Shown: piece after piece, positions 1 to 8,539 of the stretch
Layout: the number at the start of each line of letters is the position of its first letter
Numbering within the stretch: the first letter of the stretch is position 1
DNA from: UBA1952 sp965246855
Lineage (GTDB): Bacteria > Bacteroidota > Bacteroidia > Chitinophagales > Chitinophagaceae
DNA length: 64,000 nucleotides
Assembly: GCA_965246855.1 (NCBI GenBank)
Contig: CBDFFP010000003.1
Span: 567,013-631,012, forward strand
Direction: 5' to 3'
Notes under the pieces: generated by a model
Seen by the model: the letters and a program-made list of their open reading frames with translations, nothing else
Told to the model about the DNA's origin: nothing
Databases searched by the model: none
Position numbers and translations under genes: made by a program

Positions 1-1
1 T

Positions 2-1345
2 GTGTATGAAGAGCAGGGTAAACACAAAGAAGCATTAGAATACAAGCTAAAAGGGCTGCGCATTACCGAAGAGCTGAATGATAAGCGGGGCATTATCATC
101 CAAACCGGAAACATCGGTGCTACTTACGCAAGCCTGAAGCAGTATAATACTGCGCTGGTTTATAATTTCAAAGCCCTGCGCATGGCAGAAGAGACAGGCG
201 AAAAGGTAAGCATTGCCATCAACCTCGGCAACATTGGCGAGATTTATTACAACATCACCGCAAACAGCGCCGCCCCAAAAGGAGACAGCCTGGTGCCCGC
301 AGGGCGCGCCGCTAATCTTGCCAAAGCAGTAGCATACCTGAACAAAGGCATCACTACCTGCCGCGAAGCACAATTTTATGAGGCCATCCCGGAGTTCTCC
401 GATTATTTCTCCAAAGCCCTCTCCCTGCAAGGCGATTATAAGGGCGCGCTGGAAGCCTATAAGATGGGCAAAGAGGTGCAGGATTCCCTCTACAACACCG
501 CCAACAGCGAAGCCATTGCCAACCTGGAAACCAAGCGCGCCGTAGAACTTAAAGACAAAGACATCCTCATTGCCAAGCTCAAAAAGCGCAACGAACGCAT
601 TCTTTCTATCTCAGGCTTTGCGGTGCTGCTGTTGGTGATGGCTATTCTGTTTAGAAGCTACCGCAGGCAGCAACGCAGCAATATTCTTCTTTCCAAAGAA
701 AAGAAGCGCTCGGATGATTTACTTCTGAACATCCTGCCCGCAGAAGTAGCCGAAGAATTGAAAGACAACGGCACAAGCGCTGCCAAACAATATGAAGAAG
801 TAAGCGTGCTGTTCACCGACTTTGTAAACTTCACCGGCACCGCCGAGAAGCTTTCCCCGCAGGCATTGGTAAAGGAACTCCACGAATGCTTCTCTGCTTT
901 TGACGCCATTATGGAACGCAACGGGCTGGAGAAGATAAAGACCATCGGCGACGCCTACATGGCGGTGTGCGGCCTGCCCCTAACGGATGAAAGACACGCG
1001 CAGAGAACCGTGCAGGCCGCGCTGGAAATCCGGGATTTTATTGCGGAGAGAGCAAAGCGGGAGCGGGCGTTTCAGATACGCATTGGCGTAAACAGCGGGC
1101 CGGTAGTGGCGGGCATTGTGGGCGTGAAGAAGTTTGCCTACGACATTTGGGGAGATACGGTAAACACGGCCAACCGGATGGAAAGTGCCGGGGAGGCCGG
1201 GAAGGTGAACATCTCCGAAAGCACTTACGAACTGGTGAAGGATGATTTCCAATGTACGCCGCGCGGAAAAGTAATGGCGAAGGGAAAAGGCGAAGTGGAG
1301 ATGTATTTTTTGGAAAATGCGGTAGCCCCCCCTGCGCTGCCATGA
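2..1345 (+). CDS. TPR-containing class III adenylate cyclase (5' truncated by window edge)
   Basis: Makes cAMP from ATP at the inner membrane; the protein runs in from before the window, with 447 residues visible. Residues 1-165 are TPR-like helical repeats, followed by a short coiled coil, one membrane segment near residues 202-219, the linker motif LLLNILP near 240, and a class III cyclase domain from about 268. Both metal-binding aspartates are visible (VLFTDF and KTIGDAYM). The Lys in EKIKTIGD and the Asp in YDIWGD are the residues that select ATP rather than GTP, and the transition-state Asn lies in WGDTVNTANRM. The stop overlaps the next start as ATGA, so the two are probably co-transcribed. 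The catalytic half is nearly identical to that of the next gene, which points to a recent duplication. The stimulus is unknown; TPRs suggest control by a protein partner. Confidence 0.9.
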   Translation: MYEEQGKHKEALEYKLKGLRITEELNDKRGIIIQTGNIGATYASLKQYNTALVYNFKALRMAEETGEKVSIAINLGNIGEIYYNITANSAAPKGDSLVPAGRAANLAKAVAYLNKGITTCREAQFYEAIPEFSDYFSKALSLQGDYKGALEAYKMGKEVQDSLYNTANSEAIANLETKRAVELKDKDILIAKLKKRNERILSISGFAVLLLVMAILFRSYRRQQRSNILLSKEKKRSDDLLLNILPAEVAEELKDNGTSAAKQYEEVSVLFTDFVNFTGTAEKLSPQALVKELHECFSAFDAIMERNGLEKIKTIGDAYMAVCGLPLTDERHAQRTVQAALEIRDFIAERAKRERAFQIRIGVNSGPVVAGIVGVKKFAYDIWGDTVNTANRMESAGEAGKVNISESTYELVKDDFQCTPRGKVMAKGKGEVEMYFLENAVAPPALP

Positions 1346-3180
1346 TGGGTCGTTTCTTATTCTGGCTGTTGCTGTTGCTGCCTGCCCTTGCCTTTTCTCA
1401 AAAGAAGCAAGGCCAGGCCCGCTTAGACTCTTTGCTATCGGAGGTAAGGGGGCGGAAGGAAGACACAGCGACCGTGAAATTGATGGACACGATTTCCTGC
1501 CTCTACAACTACATCAACCCCGACGAGGGCCTGAAGTGGGCGGAGAAAGTGCGGGCGCTTTCCCAAAAGCTGCACTGGCAAAAAGGGGAAGGCGTGGCCT
1601 ACAATGATTTTGGCAACAACTACCAATTCAAGAACGCTTACCCCGAAGCCTTAGCGGCCTATTTCCAAAGCCTGCGCATTGCCGAAGAGCAAAAGGACCA
1701 GATGCAGATAAGCCGTGTTTTAGGAAACATCGGGCTGGTGTATTGGGCGCAAAAGAATTACCCAAGGGCGCTGGAATACAGCTTCAAGTCTTTGAGGATA
1801 GAGGAAGTACAGGCAGACAAGAAAAGCGTGTGGATTACCCTGAGCAATATCGGCGGCATCTACAACGAGCAGGGGAAACACAAACAGGCTTTGACCTGCC
1901 AACTGAAAGCCTTGCAAATAGCCGAAGTGCTTGGAGATAAAGACGGCATCGGTGCCCAAACCGGAAACATCGGCTTCACCTACCAAAGTCTGGAGCAATA
2001 CAACACCGCGCTGGCCTATCACTTCAAAGCCTTGCGCCTTTCGGAAGAGATAGGCGACCGGCTGGGCGTTTCCACCAACCTGGGCAACATCGGGGAGACC
2101 TATTACCTCATTGCCTCCGACAGTGCTGCGCCCAGGCCCGATAATCTGGTATCCGCCAGCCGCGCCGATAATCTTTCTAAAGCAGTGGCGTACCTGAACA
2201 GAAGCGTTATCATCAGCCGCGAAGTACAGGACGCCGAAGGGGTACTGGGTTCTTTGGCGGTGCTTTCCAAAACCCTTTCCCTGCAAGGCGATTACCGGGG
2301 GGCGCTGGAGACCTACAAGCAATCAGTAGCTTTACACGACTCGCTCTACAATACTGCTAACAACGAGGCCATTACCAACTTAGAGACCAAGCGCGCCGTA
2401 GAGCTCAAGGACAAGGACATCCTTATCGCCCGGCTCAAGAAGCGCAACGAGCGCATTTTTTCCATCTCCGGCTTTGCGGTGCTGTTGCTGGTGACGGGGA
2501 TGCTGTTTCGCAGCTACCGCAGGCAGCAGCATAGCAACGTCCTGCTTTCCAAAGAAAAGAAGCGCTCGGATGATTTGCTGCTCAACATCCTGCCCGCAGA
2601 AGTAGCCGAAGAACTAAAGGACAACGGCGCAAGCGCCGCCCGGCAATACGACCAGGTAAGCGTCTTGTTCACCGACTTTGTAAACTTCACCTCCACCGCC
2701 GAGCATCTCTCGCCACAGGAGTTGGTGCAGGAACTACACGCGTGCTTCTCTGCCTTTGATGCCATCATAGAAAGGGCCGGGCTGGAGAAAATCAAGACCA
2801 TCGGCGACGCCTACATGGCCGTTTGCGGATTGCCCGTAGCAGACGAACGCCACGCACAAAGAACCGTGCAGGCCGCTTTGGAAATCCGGGATTTTATTGC
2901 GGAGAGAGCGAAGCGGGAACGCGCCTTTCAAATCCGCATTGGCGTAAACAGCGGGCCGGTAGTAGCGGGCATTGTGGGCGTGAAGAAGTTTGCCTACGAC
3001 ATCTGGGGAGACACGGTGAACACGGCCAACCGAATGGAAAGCGCCAGCGAGCCGGGACAGGTGAACATCTCGCAAAGCACCTACGCGCTGGTGAAGGAGG
3101 AATATAAATGCACGCCGCGCGGAAAAGTGAATGCTAAAGGAAAAGGCGAAGTGGAGATGTACTTTGTGGCGCAGAAGTAA
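1342..3180 (+). CDS. TPR-containing class III adenylate cyclase, second copy
   Basis: 612 residues. I start it at the ATG at 1342 (a second ATG follows at 1345) because the sequence from there is a clean signal peptide, MGRFLFWLLLLLPALAFSQ, whereas the upstream in-frame stretch only reads through the previous gene. TPR repeats fill roughly residues 60-340, so they should face the periplasm. A membrane segment lies near 374-392 and a cytoplasmic cyclase domain begins near 438, with VLFTDF, IKTIGDAYM, YDIWGD and VNTANRM intact, which gives adenylate specificity. It follows the first cyclase with a 4-base overlap. By analogy with other periplasmic-TPR/cytoplasmic-cyclase proteins it would carry an outside signal to cAMP. 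The ligand cannot be read from sequence. Confidence 0.93.
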   Translation: MMGRFLFWLLLLLPALAFSQKKQGQARLDSLLSEVRGRKEDTATVKLMDTISCLYNYINPDEGLKWAEKVRALSQKLHWQKGEGVAYNDFGNNYQFKNAYPEALAAYFQSLRIAEEQKDQMQISRVLGNIGLVYWAQKNYPRALEYSFKSLRIEEVQADKKSVWITLSNIGGIYNEQGKHKQALTCQLKALQIAEVLGDKDGIGAQTGNIGFTYQSLEQYNTALAYHFKALRLSEEIGDRLGVSTNLGNIGETYYLIASDSAAPRPDNLVSASRADNLSKAVAYLNRSVIISREVQDAEGVLGSLAVLSKTLSLQGDYRGALETYKQSVALHDSLYNTANNEAITNLETKRAVELKDKDILIARLKKRNERIFSISGFAVLLLVTGMLFRSYRRQQHSNVLLSKEKKRSDDLLLNILPAEVAEELKDNGASAARQYDQVSVLFTDFVNFTSTAEHLSPQELVQELHACFSAFDAIIERAGLEKIKTIGDAYMAVCGLPVADERHAQRTVQAALEIRDFIAERAKRERAFQIRIGVNSGPVVAGIVGVKKFAYDIWGDTVNTANRMESASEPGQVNISQSTYALVKEEYKCTPRGKVNAKGKGEVEMYFVAQK

Positions 3181-3204
3181 ACCTCTATCGCTGTGTCTTT
3201 CCCT

Positions 3205-5235
3205 ATGAAACGGAAGTTTTTTCTTTCCTTGTTGGTGTTGTTGTGTTTGTGGGCAATGGGTGCGGGTGCGCAGGCGCCATGGCGGCTAAACAGGGACAGC
3301 CTGAAGAAGGATGGCAGCCTTTCTACGGACAAGCACTGGCTCTTCCAGCCCGGCGACAATCTGACCTGGGCATCTCCGGCTTATGACGACCGCGCGTGGA
3401 AAACCGTTCCTTCTTTTCTGCCTTTGCCGCAGGCGCGCGATTCGTTTGGCTTTCGGGAGCGGGGTTGGTTCCGGCTGCATTTCACGGTGGACTCTTCGCT
3501 CCTGAACGTGCCGCTGGCTTATACGCTTTCGCAGGAGGGCGCCTCGGTGGTGTATCTGGATGGCGTGCCTTTAGACACTTTTGGGAAGATAGGCGATGCG
3601 CGCAATTACAGTCCTTATACGCCCGGCGGCGCCTGTTGGTTCTTCACGCTCCGCAGCACCGCCCCCCATGTATTGGCCGTGCGCTACGAGAACATGGACG
3701 TCCTGCAAAACTGGCAGCAATACAATACCGGGGAGGCCGGGTTTCGGCTGACGATGGGGCTGGCCGAAACGCTGGCAGCCTCGCAAGGGAATAGGCTGGG
3801 TGCTAAGGCTGGAGCCGTGATGTTGTTCTTTGGGCTGTTTCTGGCGCTGGGGCTTTTGCACCTGTTCTTGTTCCTTTATAATCGTCAGCAGCGGTCTCAT
3901 CTGTTTTTCGCCTTGTTCAGCCTGTGTGTTGCGCTGTTCCTGCCGTTTATGTATTTCTTCAGTCTTGCCGACGACCCGGTTTTGGTTCATCAGGCAAAGA
4001 CCTGGAACAAACTATGGGCTTTCGGAGCTGTTTTCTTCCTCAGTGCTTTCCTGAACAGTGCGTTTCCCGTGCGGCGCAAGTGGCTGTTTTGGGGTATTTC
4101 GCTGGTTTGTTTGTGGGGACTGGTCACGATGTTTAAGCCGCACCTCAACAGTATGCTGCCGCTTATAGTGGCCTTGATATTGATTGCTTTGGAGGCGGTG
4201 GTTATTACCTTGAATGCTATGTGGAAGCGGCGGCCCGGCGCGCGCATTCTGGGAGCCGGGTTTTTGTTTCTCGCGCTGTTTATTCTGGTTACGTTCGGGC
4301 TGGTTTTATTGAAGGGAGATCATCAGATTTCGATAGGCGATAGCAGTAGTGATAAGGAAGAGTGGCTTCTCCTTCTGCTGGCGGTGATGCTGATTCTTTC
4401 CATTCCCCTTTCCATCTCCGCCTATCTGGCGTGGAGCGTCGCGCGCACCAACAAAGACCTCAAACTACGCTTAGACGAAGTAGCTACCCTTTCGGAACAA
4501 ACGTGGCGGCAGGAAGAGGAAAAGCAGAAGCTGCTCCAATCCCGGCAGGAAGAGCTGGAGCGCGAAGTGGCCCTGCGCACCGAAGACCTGCGCTATCAGA
4601 AGCAACGAAGCGACGACCTGCTCCTGAACATCCTGCCCGCCGAAGTGGCCGAAGAGCTAAAGGAGAAAGGCACTGCGGCGGCCCGGCAGTTTGCGGAAGT
4701 GAGCGTCTTGTTCACCGATTTTGCGGGCTTCACGCAGATAAGCGAGCGTCTTTCGCCGCAGGCATTGGTGCAGGAACTCCATGAGTGCTTCACCACTTTT
4801 GACGCCATCATGGAGAAGCACGGCCTGGAGAAGATAAAGACCATCGGCGATGCCTACCTTGCCGTTTGCGGCCTGCCGGTTGCCGACCCACACCACGCCG
4901 GAAACGCGGTGAAGGCCGCGCTGGAGATTTTGGATTTCATTGCAGCGCGCCGTAGGGACACGTTGCGCGTGTCCGCCGACTTCGCCATTCGCATCGGCAT
5001 CCACTCCGGCCCCGTTGTAGCGGGCATTGTAGGCGTGAAGAAGTTTGCCTACGATATTTGGGGAGATACCGTGAACACGGCGGCAAGAATGGAGCAAAGC
5101 GGCGAGCCGGGTAAGGTGAACATCTCCCAAAGCACATATGAACTGGTGAGGGACGACTTCCGATGCACCCCGCGCGGAAAAATAGCGGCGAAGGGAAAAG
5201 GCGAAGTGGAGATGTACTTTGTAGAAGGCGTTTAG
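3205..5235 (+). CDS. Adenylate cyclase with periplasmic beta domain and 7-TM (7TMR-DISM-like) sensor
   Basis: 676 residues from the ATG at 3205, 24 bases after the previous stop; an in-frame GTG at 3193 is possible but the signal peptide begins at MKRKFFLSLLVLLCLW. Residues 25-200 look like a beta-sandwich, carbohydrate-binding-like extracytoplasmic domain (WYR/WFRLHFTVDSS style, LAVRYENMD). About seven membrane helices follow between residues 205 and 412, then a coiled coil to 465 and a cyclase domain from about 498 with VLFTDF, IKTIGDAY, YDIWGD and VNTAARM. This is the domain order of 7TMR-DISM receptors coupled to an output domain. The cyclase matches its neighbours, but the sensor is unrelated to their TPRs, so this looks like one output domain recombined with a different input. 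It is likely in the same operon as the two upstream cyclases. Confidence 0.9.
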   Translation: MKRKFFLSLLVLLCLWAMGAGAQAPWRLNRDSLKKDGSLSTDKHWLFQPGDNLTWASPAYDDRAWKTVPSFLPLPQARDSFGFRERGWFRLHFTVDSSLLNVPLAYTLSQEGASVVYLDGVPLDTFGKIGDARNYSPYTPGGACWFFTLRSTAPHVLAVRYENMDVLQNWQQYNTGEAGFRLTMGLAETLAASQGNRLGAKAGAVMLFFGLFLALGLLHLFLFLYNRQQRSHLFFALFSLCVALFLPFMYFFSLADDPVLVHQAKTWNKLWAFGAVFFLSAFLNSAFPVRRKWLFWGISLVCLWGLVTMFKPHLNSMLPLIVALILIALEAVVITLNAMWKRRPGARILGAGFLFLALFILVTFGLVLLKGDHQISIGDSSSDKEEWLLLLLAVMLILSIPLSISAYLAWSVARTNKDLKLRLDEVATLSEQTWRQEEEKQKLLQSRQEELEREVALRTEDLRYQKQRSDDLLLNILPAEVAEELKEKGTAAARQFAEVSVLFTDFAGFTQISERLSPQALVQELHECFTTFDAIMEKHGLEKIKTIGDAYLAVCGLPVADPHHAGNAVKAALEILDFIAARRRDTLRVSADFAIRIGIHSGPVVAGIVGVKKFAYDIWGDTVNTAARMEQSGEPGKVNISQSTYELVRDDFRCTPRGKIAAKGKGEVEMYFVEGV

Positions 5236-5252
5236 GAAGCCGCATAATATTC

Positions 5253-5343
5253 CGTCATCCCGACGAAGGAGAGATCTGTTTGCATAAACAAGCATAGGCT
5301 TGGCCACTTAATTTCAGCAGACCCCTCTTTCGTTGGGATGACA
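5253..5343. repeat. Imperfect palindrome of the GTCATCCCGACGAAGG family
   Basis: The left arm reads GTCATCCCGACGAAGGAG at 5254 and the right arm ends CTTTCGTTGGGATGAC near 5343, its reverse complement with mismatches. Related elements lie near 17759, 23243, 23818, 43669, 43789 and 61613. It sits between the third and fourth cyclase genes and carries no gene. It behaves like a REP or small MITE-type dispersed element. Confidence 0.7.
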
Positions 5344-5401
5344 CCTTGATTAGGCGGGAGGAACGCCATGATGCGGGCTATGCAAGGGAATACCCCTATC
5401 C

Positions 5402-5432
5402 TTGCACAGCCCCTACCCGCGCGCTATATTTA
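5402..5432 (+). promoter_or_regulatory. Bacteroidota-type promoter of the fourth cyclase gene
   Basis: TTG at 5402-5404 and TATATTTA at 5425-5432 are 20 bases apart, fitting the Bacteroidota -33/-7 consensus TTTG-N19-TAnnTTTG (7 of 8 in the -7 box). The ATG at 5440 would then lie only a few bases after the transcription start, so the mRNA may be almost leaderless. Confidence 0.5.
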
Positions 5433-5439
5433 CGGACTT

Positions 5440-7839
5440 ATGAAAACGCTTCTGCTTTTTGTCTGCGTGTTGGTTTTCTCCCCTCCTGCGGCCCTTGCTC
5501 AGAAGATAAAGCTTATTACCCCGAAGGACCTCCTGCGGACCCTAGGCACGGGGAAAACGCTCTCCCCTCCTGCGGCCCTTGCTCAGAAAAAGCGCGGCCA
5601 AGTCAAAATAGATTCTGCTGTGGCGGCGCTGCCGGCCTTGAAGGAAGATACGGTGAAGGCAGGTTTGCTGGATGATATCGCCTTCGCTTATCGGAATATT
5701 GACCCTGAGAAAGGGTTGGACTTTGCCCGGCAAACTCTCGAGCTTTCCAAGCGGCTGGGTTGGAAGGAGGGCGAAGTGCTTTCCCGGCTTTCTACTGGTG
5801 TTATGTATATGGTACAGGGGAAAAATGCGAAGGCTTTAGAAGCTTATGATATTGCTTACAGCGCCGCCGAAAAGATAGGCGATAAGCATAGCATGCAGCG
5901 CGCACTCTCGTACATGGCATCCGTCTATAACGACCAGGGGGACAAGGAGAAAGCGCTTGACCTGAACCAAAGAGCTTTGGTGCTGGCCCAACAAGGCAAT
6001 GATAGTGGCGCCTCTATTATCGCCAACATCGGAAGCATCTACATGGACCGCTTAGACTACGCTACCGCAACGGACTATTTCTTTCGCGCACTGCGAATTA
6101 TGGAGCAAAAAGGCGACAAGGAGAACGCTGCGAATGTGCTGGGGAACATTGCGCTGATTTTTGAAAAGCAGGAAGACCTCGCCCAAGCCACTGAATACCG
6201 GCAGAAAGCCGTTAAACTGAACAAAGAAACAGGCAACAAAAGAGGGCTGGCCAAAAGTCTGATGGGATTGGCGGGATTGAAATTCAGGCGGCAAGACTAT
6301 CGTGGGGCCGTAGAAGAAGACACGAAAGCCTTGCGGCTCTATGAGGAGTTGGGCGATAAGAGGCAAATAGCAGAGGCATTGGGCAGCATAGCCGTTTCAA
6401 AATCCTGGATACCCGAGTATGACGAGGCAAGGGCCTTGTTCCGGCAGAAAATGGTTATAGACCTGGAGCTGAACAATAGGGAAGGTGCGGCTTATGATCT
6501 GTCTTGTTTCGGAACCATCTTCATAGACCAAGCAACGGATACGGCCCTTTCCCTACCCGCCGCCAGGCGTCTGGCCCTTGCCGATTCTGCCATTTACTAT
6601 CTCGGCATGGTGGCCGATTCCTTCTTGGTATTGGGCAAGATCAGGATGCACCAAAAAAGCTTGGAAGACCTTTCCAAAGCCTATGCCTACAAAGGCGACT
6701 ATGCCCGCGCGCTGGCGATCTTTAAGAAATACAGTGCTTCCCGCGACTCTTCCTTTATCCTTGCCAAGAAGAACGACATCACCCGCAAGGAGATGAGCTA
6801 TGTCTTTGGCAAGAAGCAGGACTCCCTGCGGCTGGAAGGCGAGAAGAAAGCTCTTTCGCTTCAGAAAGAAGCCCAGCTTGCCGCCCTGCGCTACGAGTAC
6901 CAGAAGAAGCAGGCCGCTGCCAAAAGCGCGGCAGAACGGGCGCAACTGGCAATGGAGGAAGAATATAAGCGCAACCAGATAGCCGATGAATATCGCTACA
7001 GCGCCGCCGCCGTAGAGCTGCGCCATCAGCGTGAGGAAGCGACCGCAAAAGCCGCCCATGAGCGCAGGGAGCTTCTTGCCGCTGCGGAGGTGAAAAGGCA
7101 AAAAAACCGCGCTGCCGCTGCGGGGGTCGCGGGAGTGCTGCTGCTTATCATCGCCCTCATCGCCATTGTTGCTTATCGGAACAAGCAAAGGCTGGCCGCC
7201 GTCATTACCCGCGAAAAGAAGCGCTCCGACGATCTCCTGCTCAACATCCTGCCCGCCGAAGTAGCCGAAGAGCTGAAAGACGGCGGCGCAAGTGCCGCGC
7301 GGCAGTATGACCAGGTGAGCGTCTTGTTCACCGACTTTGTAGACTTCACCGGCACGGCCCAAAACCTTTCACCGCAGGCTTTGGTGCAGGAACTCCACGA
7401 GTGCTTCTCCGCCTTTGATGCGATTATAGAACGGAACGGGCTGGAGAAAATCAAAACCATCGGCGATGCCTACATGGCGGTGTGTGGATTGCCCGTTGCA
7501 GATGAAAGACACGCCCAGAGAGCCGTGCAGGCCGCGTTGGAGATACGGGATTTTATCGCCGAAAGAGGCAAGCGAGAGCGGGTGTTTCAAATCCGCATTG
7601 GCATCCATTCTGGCCCTGTTGTGGCAGGCATTGTAGGCGTGAAGAAATTTGCCTACGACATCTGGGGCGACACGGTGAACACTGCCAATCGGATGGAAAG
7701 CAGCGGAGAGGCCGGAAAAGTAAACATTTCCGAAGCTACCTACGCGCTGGTGAAGAATGTCTTCCAATGCACTCCACGCGGGAAAATAGCGGCGAAGGGA
7801 AAAGGCGAGGTGGAGATGTATTTTGTGGCGCAGAAGTAA
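5440..7839 (+). CDS. TPR-containing class III adenylate cyclase, fourth in the series
   Basis: 799 residues from the ATG at 5440, chosen because the signal peptide MKTLLLFVCVLVFSPPAALA begins there; an earlier in-frame ATG at 5368 adds a non-signal leader. TPRs cover about residues 75-430 and a long Lys/Glu/Ala-rich coiled coil about 445-560. A membrane segment (VLLLIIALIAIVAY) follows near 565-582 and a cyclase domain starts near 625 with VLFTDF, IKTIGDAYM, YDIWGD and VNTANRM. It therefore probably makes cAMP under control of a periplasmic TPR/coiled-coil sensor. The signal-peptide end SPPAALAQK occurs twice, 28 codons apart, because of a 28-bp direct repeat (listed separately). It is separated from the third cyclase by a palindromic repeat and has its own candidate promoter. 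Confidence 0.92.
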   Translation: MKTLLLFVCVLVFSPPAALAQKIKLITPKDLLRTLGTGKTLSPPAALAQKKRGQVKIDSAVAALPALKEDTVKAGLLDDIAFAYRNIDPEKGLDFARQTLELSKRLGWKEGEVLSRLSTGVMYMVQGKNAKALEAYDIAYSAAEKIGDKHSMQRALSYMASVYNDQGDKEKALDLNQRALVLAQQGNDSGASIIANIGSIYMDRLDYATATDYFFRALRIMEQKGDKENAANVLGNIALIFEKQEDLAQATEYRQKAVKLNKETGNKRGLAKSLMGLAGLKFRRQDYRGAVEEDTKALRLYEELGDKRQIAEALGSIAVSKSWIPEYDEARALFRQKMVIDLELNNREGAAYDLSCFGTIFIDQATDTALSLPAARRLALADSAIYYLGMVADSFLVLGKIRMHQKSLEDLSKAYAYKGDYARALAIFKKYSASRDSSFILAKKNDITRKEMSYVFGKKQDSLRLEGEKKALSLQKEAQLAALRYEYQKKQAAAKSAAERAQLAMEEEYKRNQIADEYRYSAAAVELRHQREEATAKAAHERRELLAAAEVKRQKNRAAAAGVAGVLLLIIALIAIVAYRNKQRLAAVITREKKRSDDLLLNILPAEVAEELKDGGASAARQYDQVSVLFTDFVDFTGTAQNLSPQALVQELHECFSAFDAIIERNGLEKIKTIGDAYMAVCGLPVADERHAQRAVQAALEIRDFIAERGKRERVFQIRIGIHSGPVVAGIVGVKKFAYDIWGDTVNTANRMESSGEAGKVNISEATYALVKNVFQCTPRGKIAAKGKGEVEMYFVAQK
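5477..5588 (+). repeat. 28-bp direct repeat duplicating the signal-peptide cleavage region
   Basis: The 28 bases at 5477-5504 recur exactly at 5561-5588, an 84-base (28-codon) period that keeps frame. The duplicated peptide is SPPAALAQK, the end of the signal peptide plus cleavage site. It lies inside the coding start of the fourth cyclase. Confidence 0.85.
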
Positions 7840-7960
7840 ACCTTTATTTAGCTTTCCAGAATTACCGAAACCGCTCTTCCCGACGGATGTAACCTTAAAG
7901 TCCGCTTCTTTCCTTATCCGCTTCTGATTCTTCTCTTTCTCCAAAAGCCTTTTCTCCTTT

Positions 7961-8539
7961 ATGGAATTTCAAAAAGCCAAAACCTACATCAACCAGCGGC
8001 TGCGCAAAGAACTGCCGAAGCACCTTTCCTACCACAGCGTAGAGCACGTGAAGGACGTTTATCGCTCGGCAGAGCGCCTGGCAAAAGCCGAGGGCGTGAA
8101 AGGAAAAGACCTTACGCTCTTGCTGACCGCCGTGCTTTACCACGACTCCGGCTTTATCGTTCAAAGCAGGGAACACGAGGCGCAGGGCTGCGAATTTGCC
8201 CGCCAAAGCCTGCCGGATTTTGGCTATACCCACGCCGAGATTGAGCGCATCTGCGGCATGATTATGGCCACGCGCATTCCCCAAACGCCCGGCAACCTGC
8301 TGGAGCAAATCATTGCCGATGCCGACCTAGATTATCTGGGCCGCGACGACTTCGGCACTATCGGCAACAAGCTTTTTATGGAGCTTCAGATGTATGGCAT
8401 CATCCAGACCGAAGAGGAATGGGACGAGTTGCAAATCAAATTCCTGGCGCAGCATCACTACTTTACGCCCACAGCGATTGCCACGCGCAAGCCCGGAAAA
8501 GATGCGCATCTTGCGGCGCTGAAACAAAAAAGAAAATGA
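7961..8539 (+). CDS. HD-domain metal-dependent phosphohydrolase
   Basis: 192 residues from ATG 7961. The metal-binding pattern of the HD superfamily is visible: His in YHSVEHVKDV, the His-Asp pair in AVLYHDSGF, and the downstream Asp in IIADADLDYLGRDDF. HD proteins hydrolyse phosphomonoesters or phosphodiesters, including cyclic nucleotides. The position right after four adenylate cyclases makes a cyclic-nucleotide phosphodiesterase role attractive, but that is inference from context only. The stop overlaps the next start (ATGA at 8536-8539), so it is translated with the YitT gene. About 120 bases separate it from the fourth cyclase. There is no signal peptide and no membrane segment, so it is cytoplasmic. 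Confidence 0.85.
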   Translation: MEFQKAKTYINQRLRKELPKHLSYHSVEHVKDVYRSAERLAKAEGVKGKDLTLLLTAVLYHDSGFIVQSREHEAQGCEFARQSLPDFGYTHAEIERICGMIMATRIPQTPGNLLEQIIADADLDYLGRDDFGTIGNKLFMELQMYGIIQTEEEWDELQIKFLAQHHYFTPTAIATRKPGKDAHLAALKQKRK

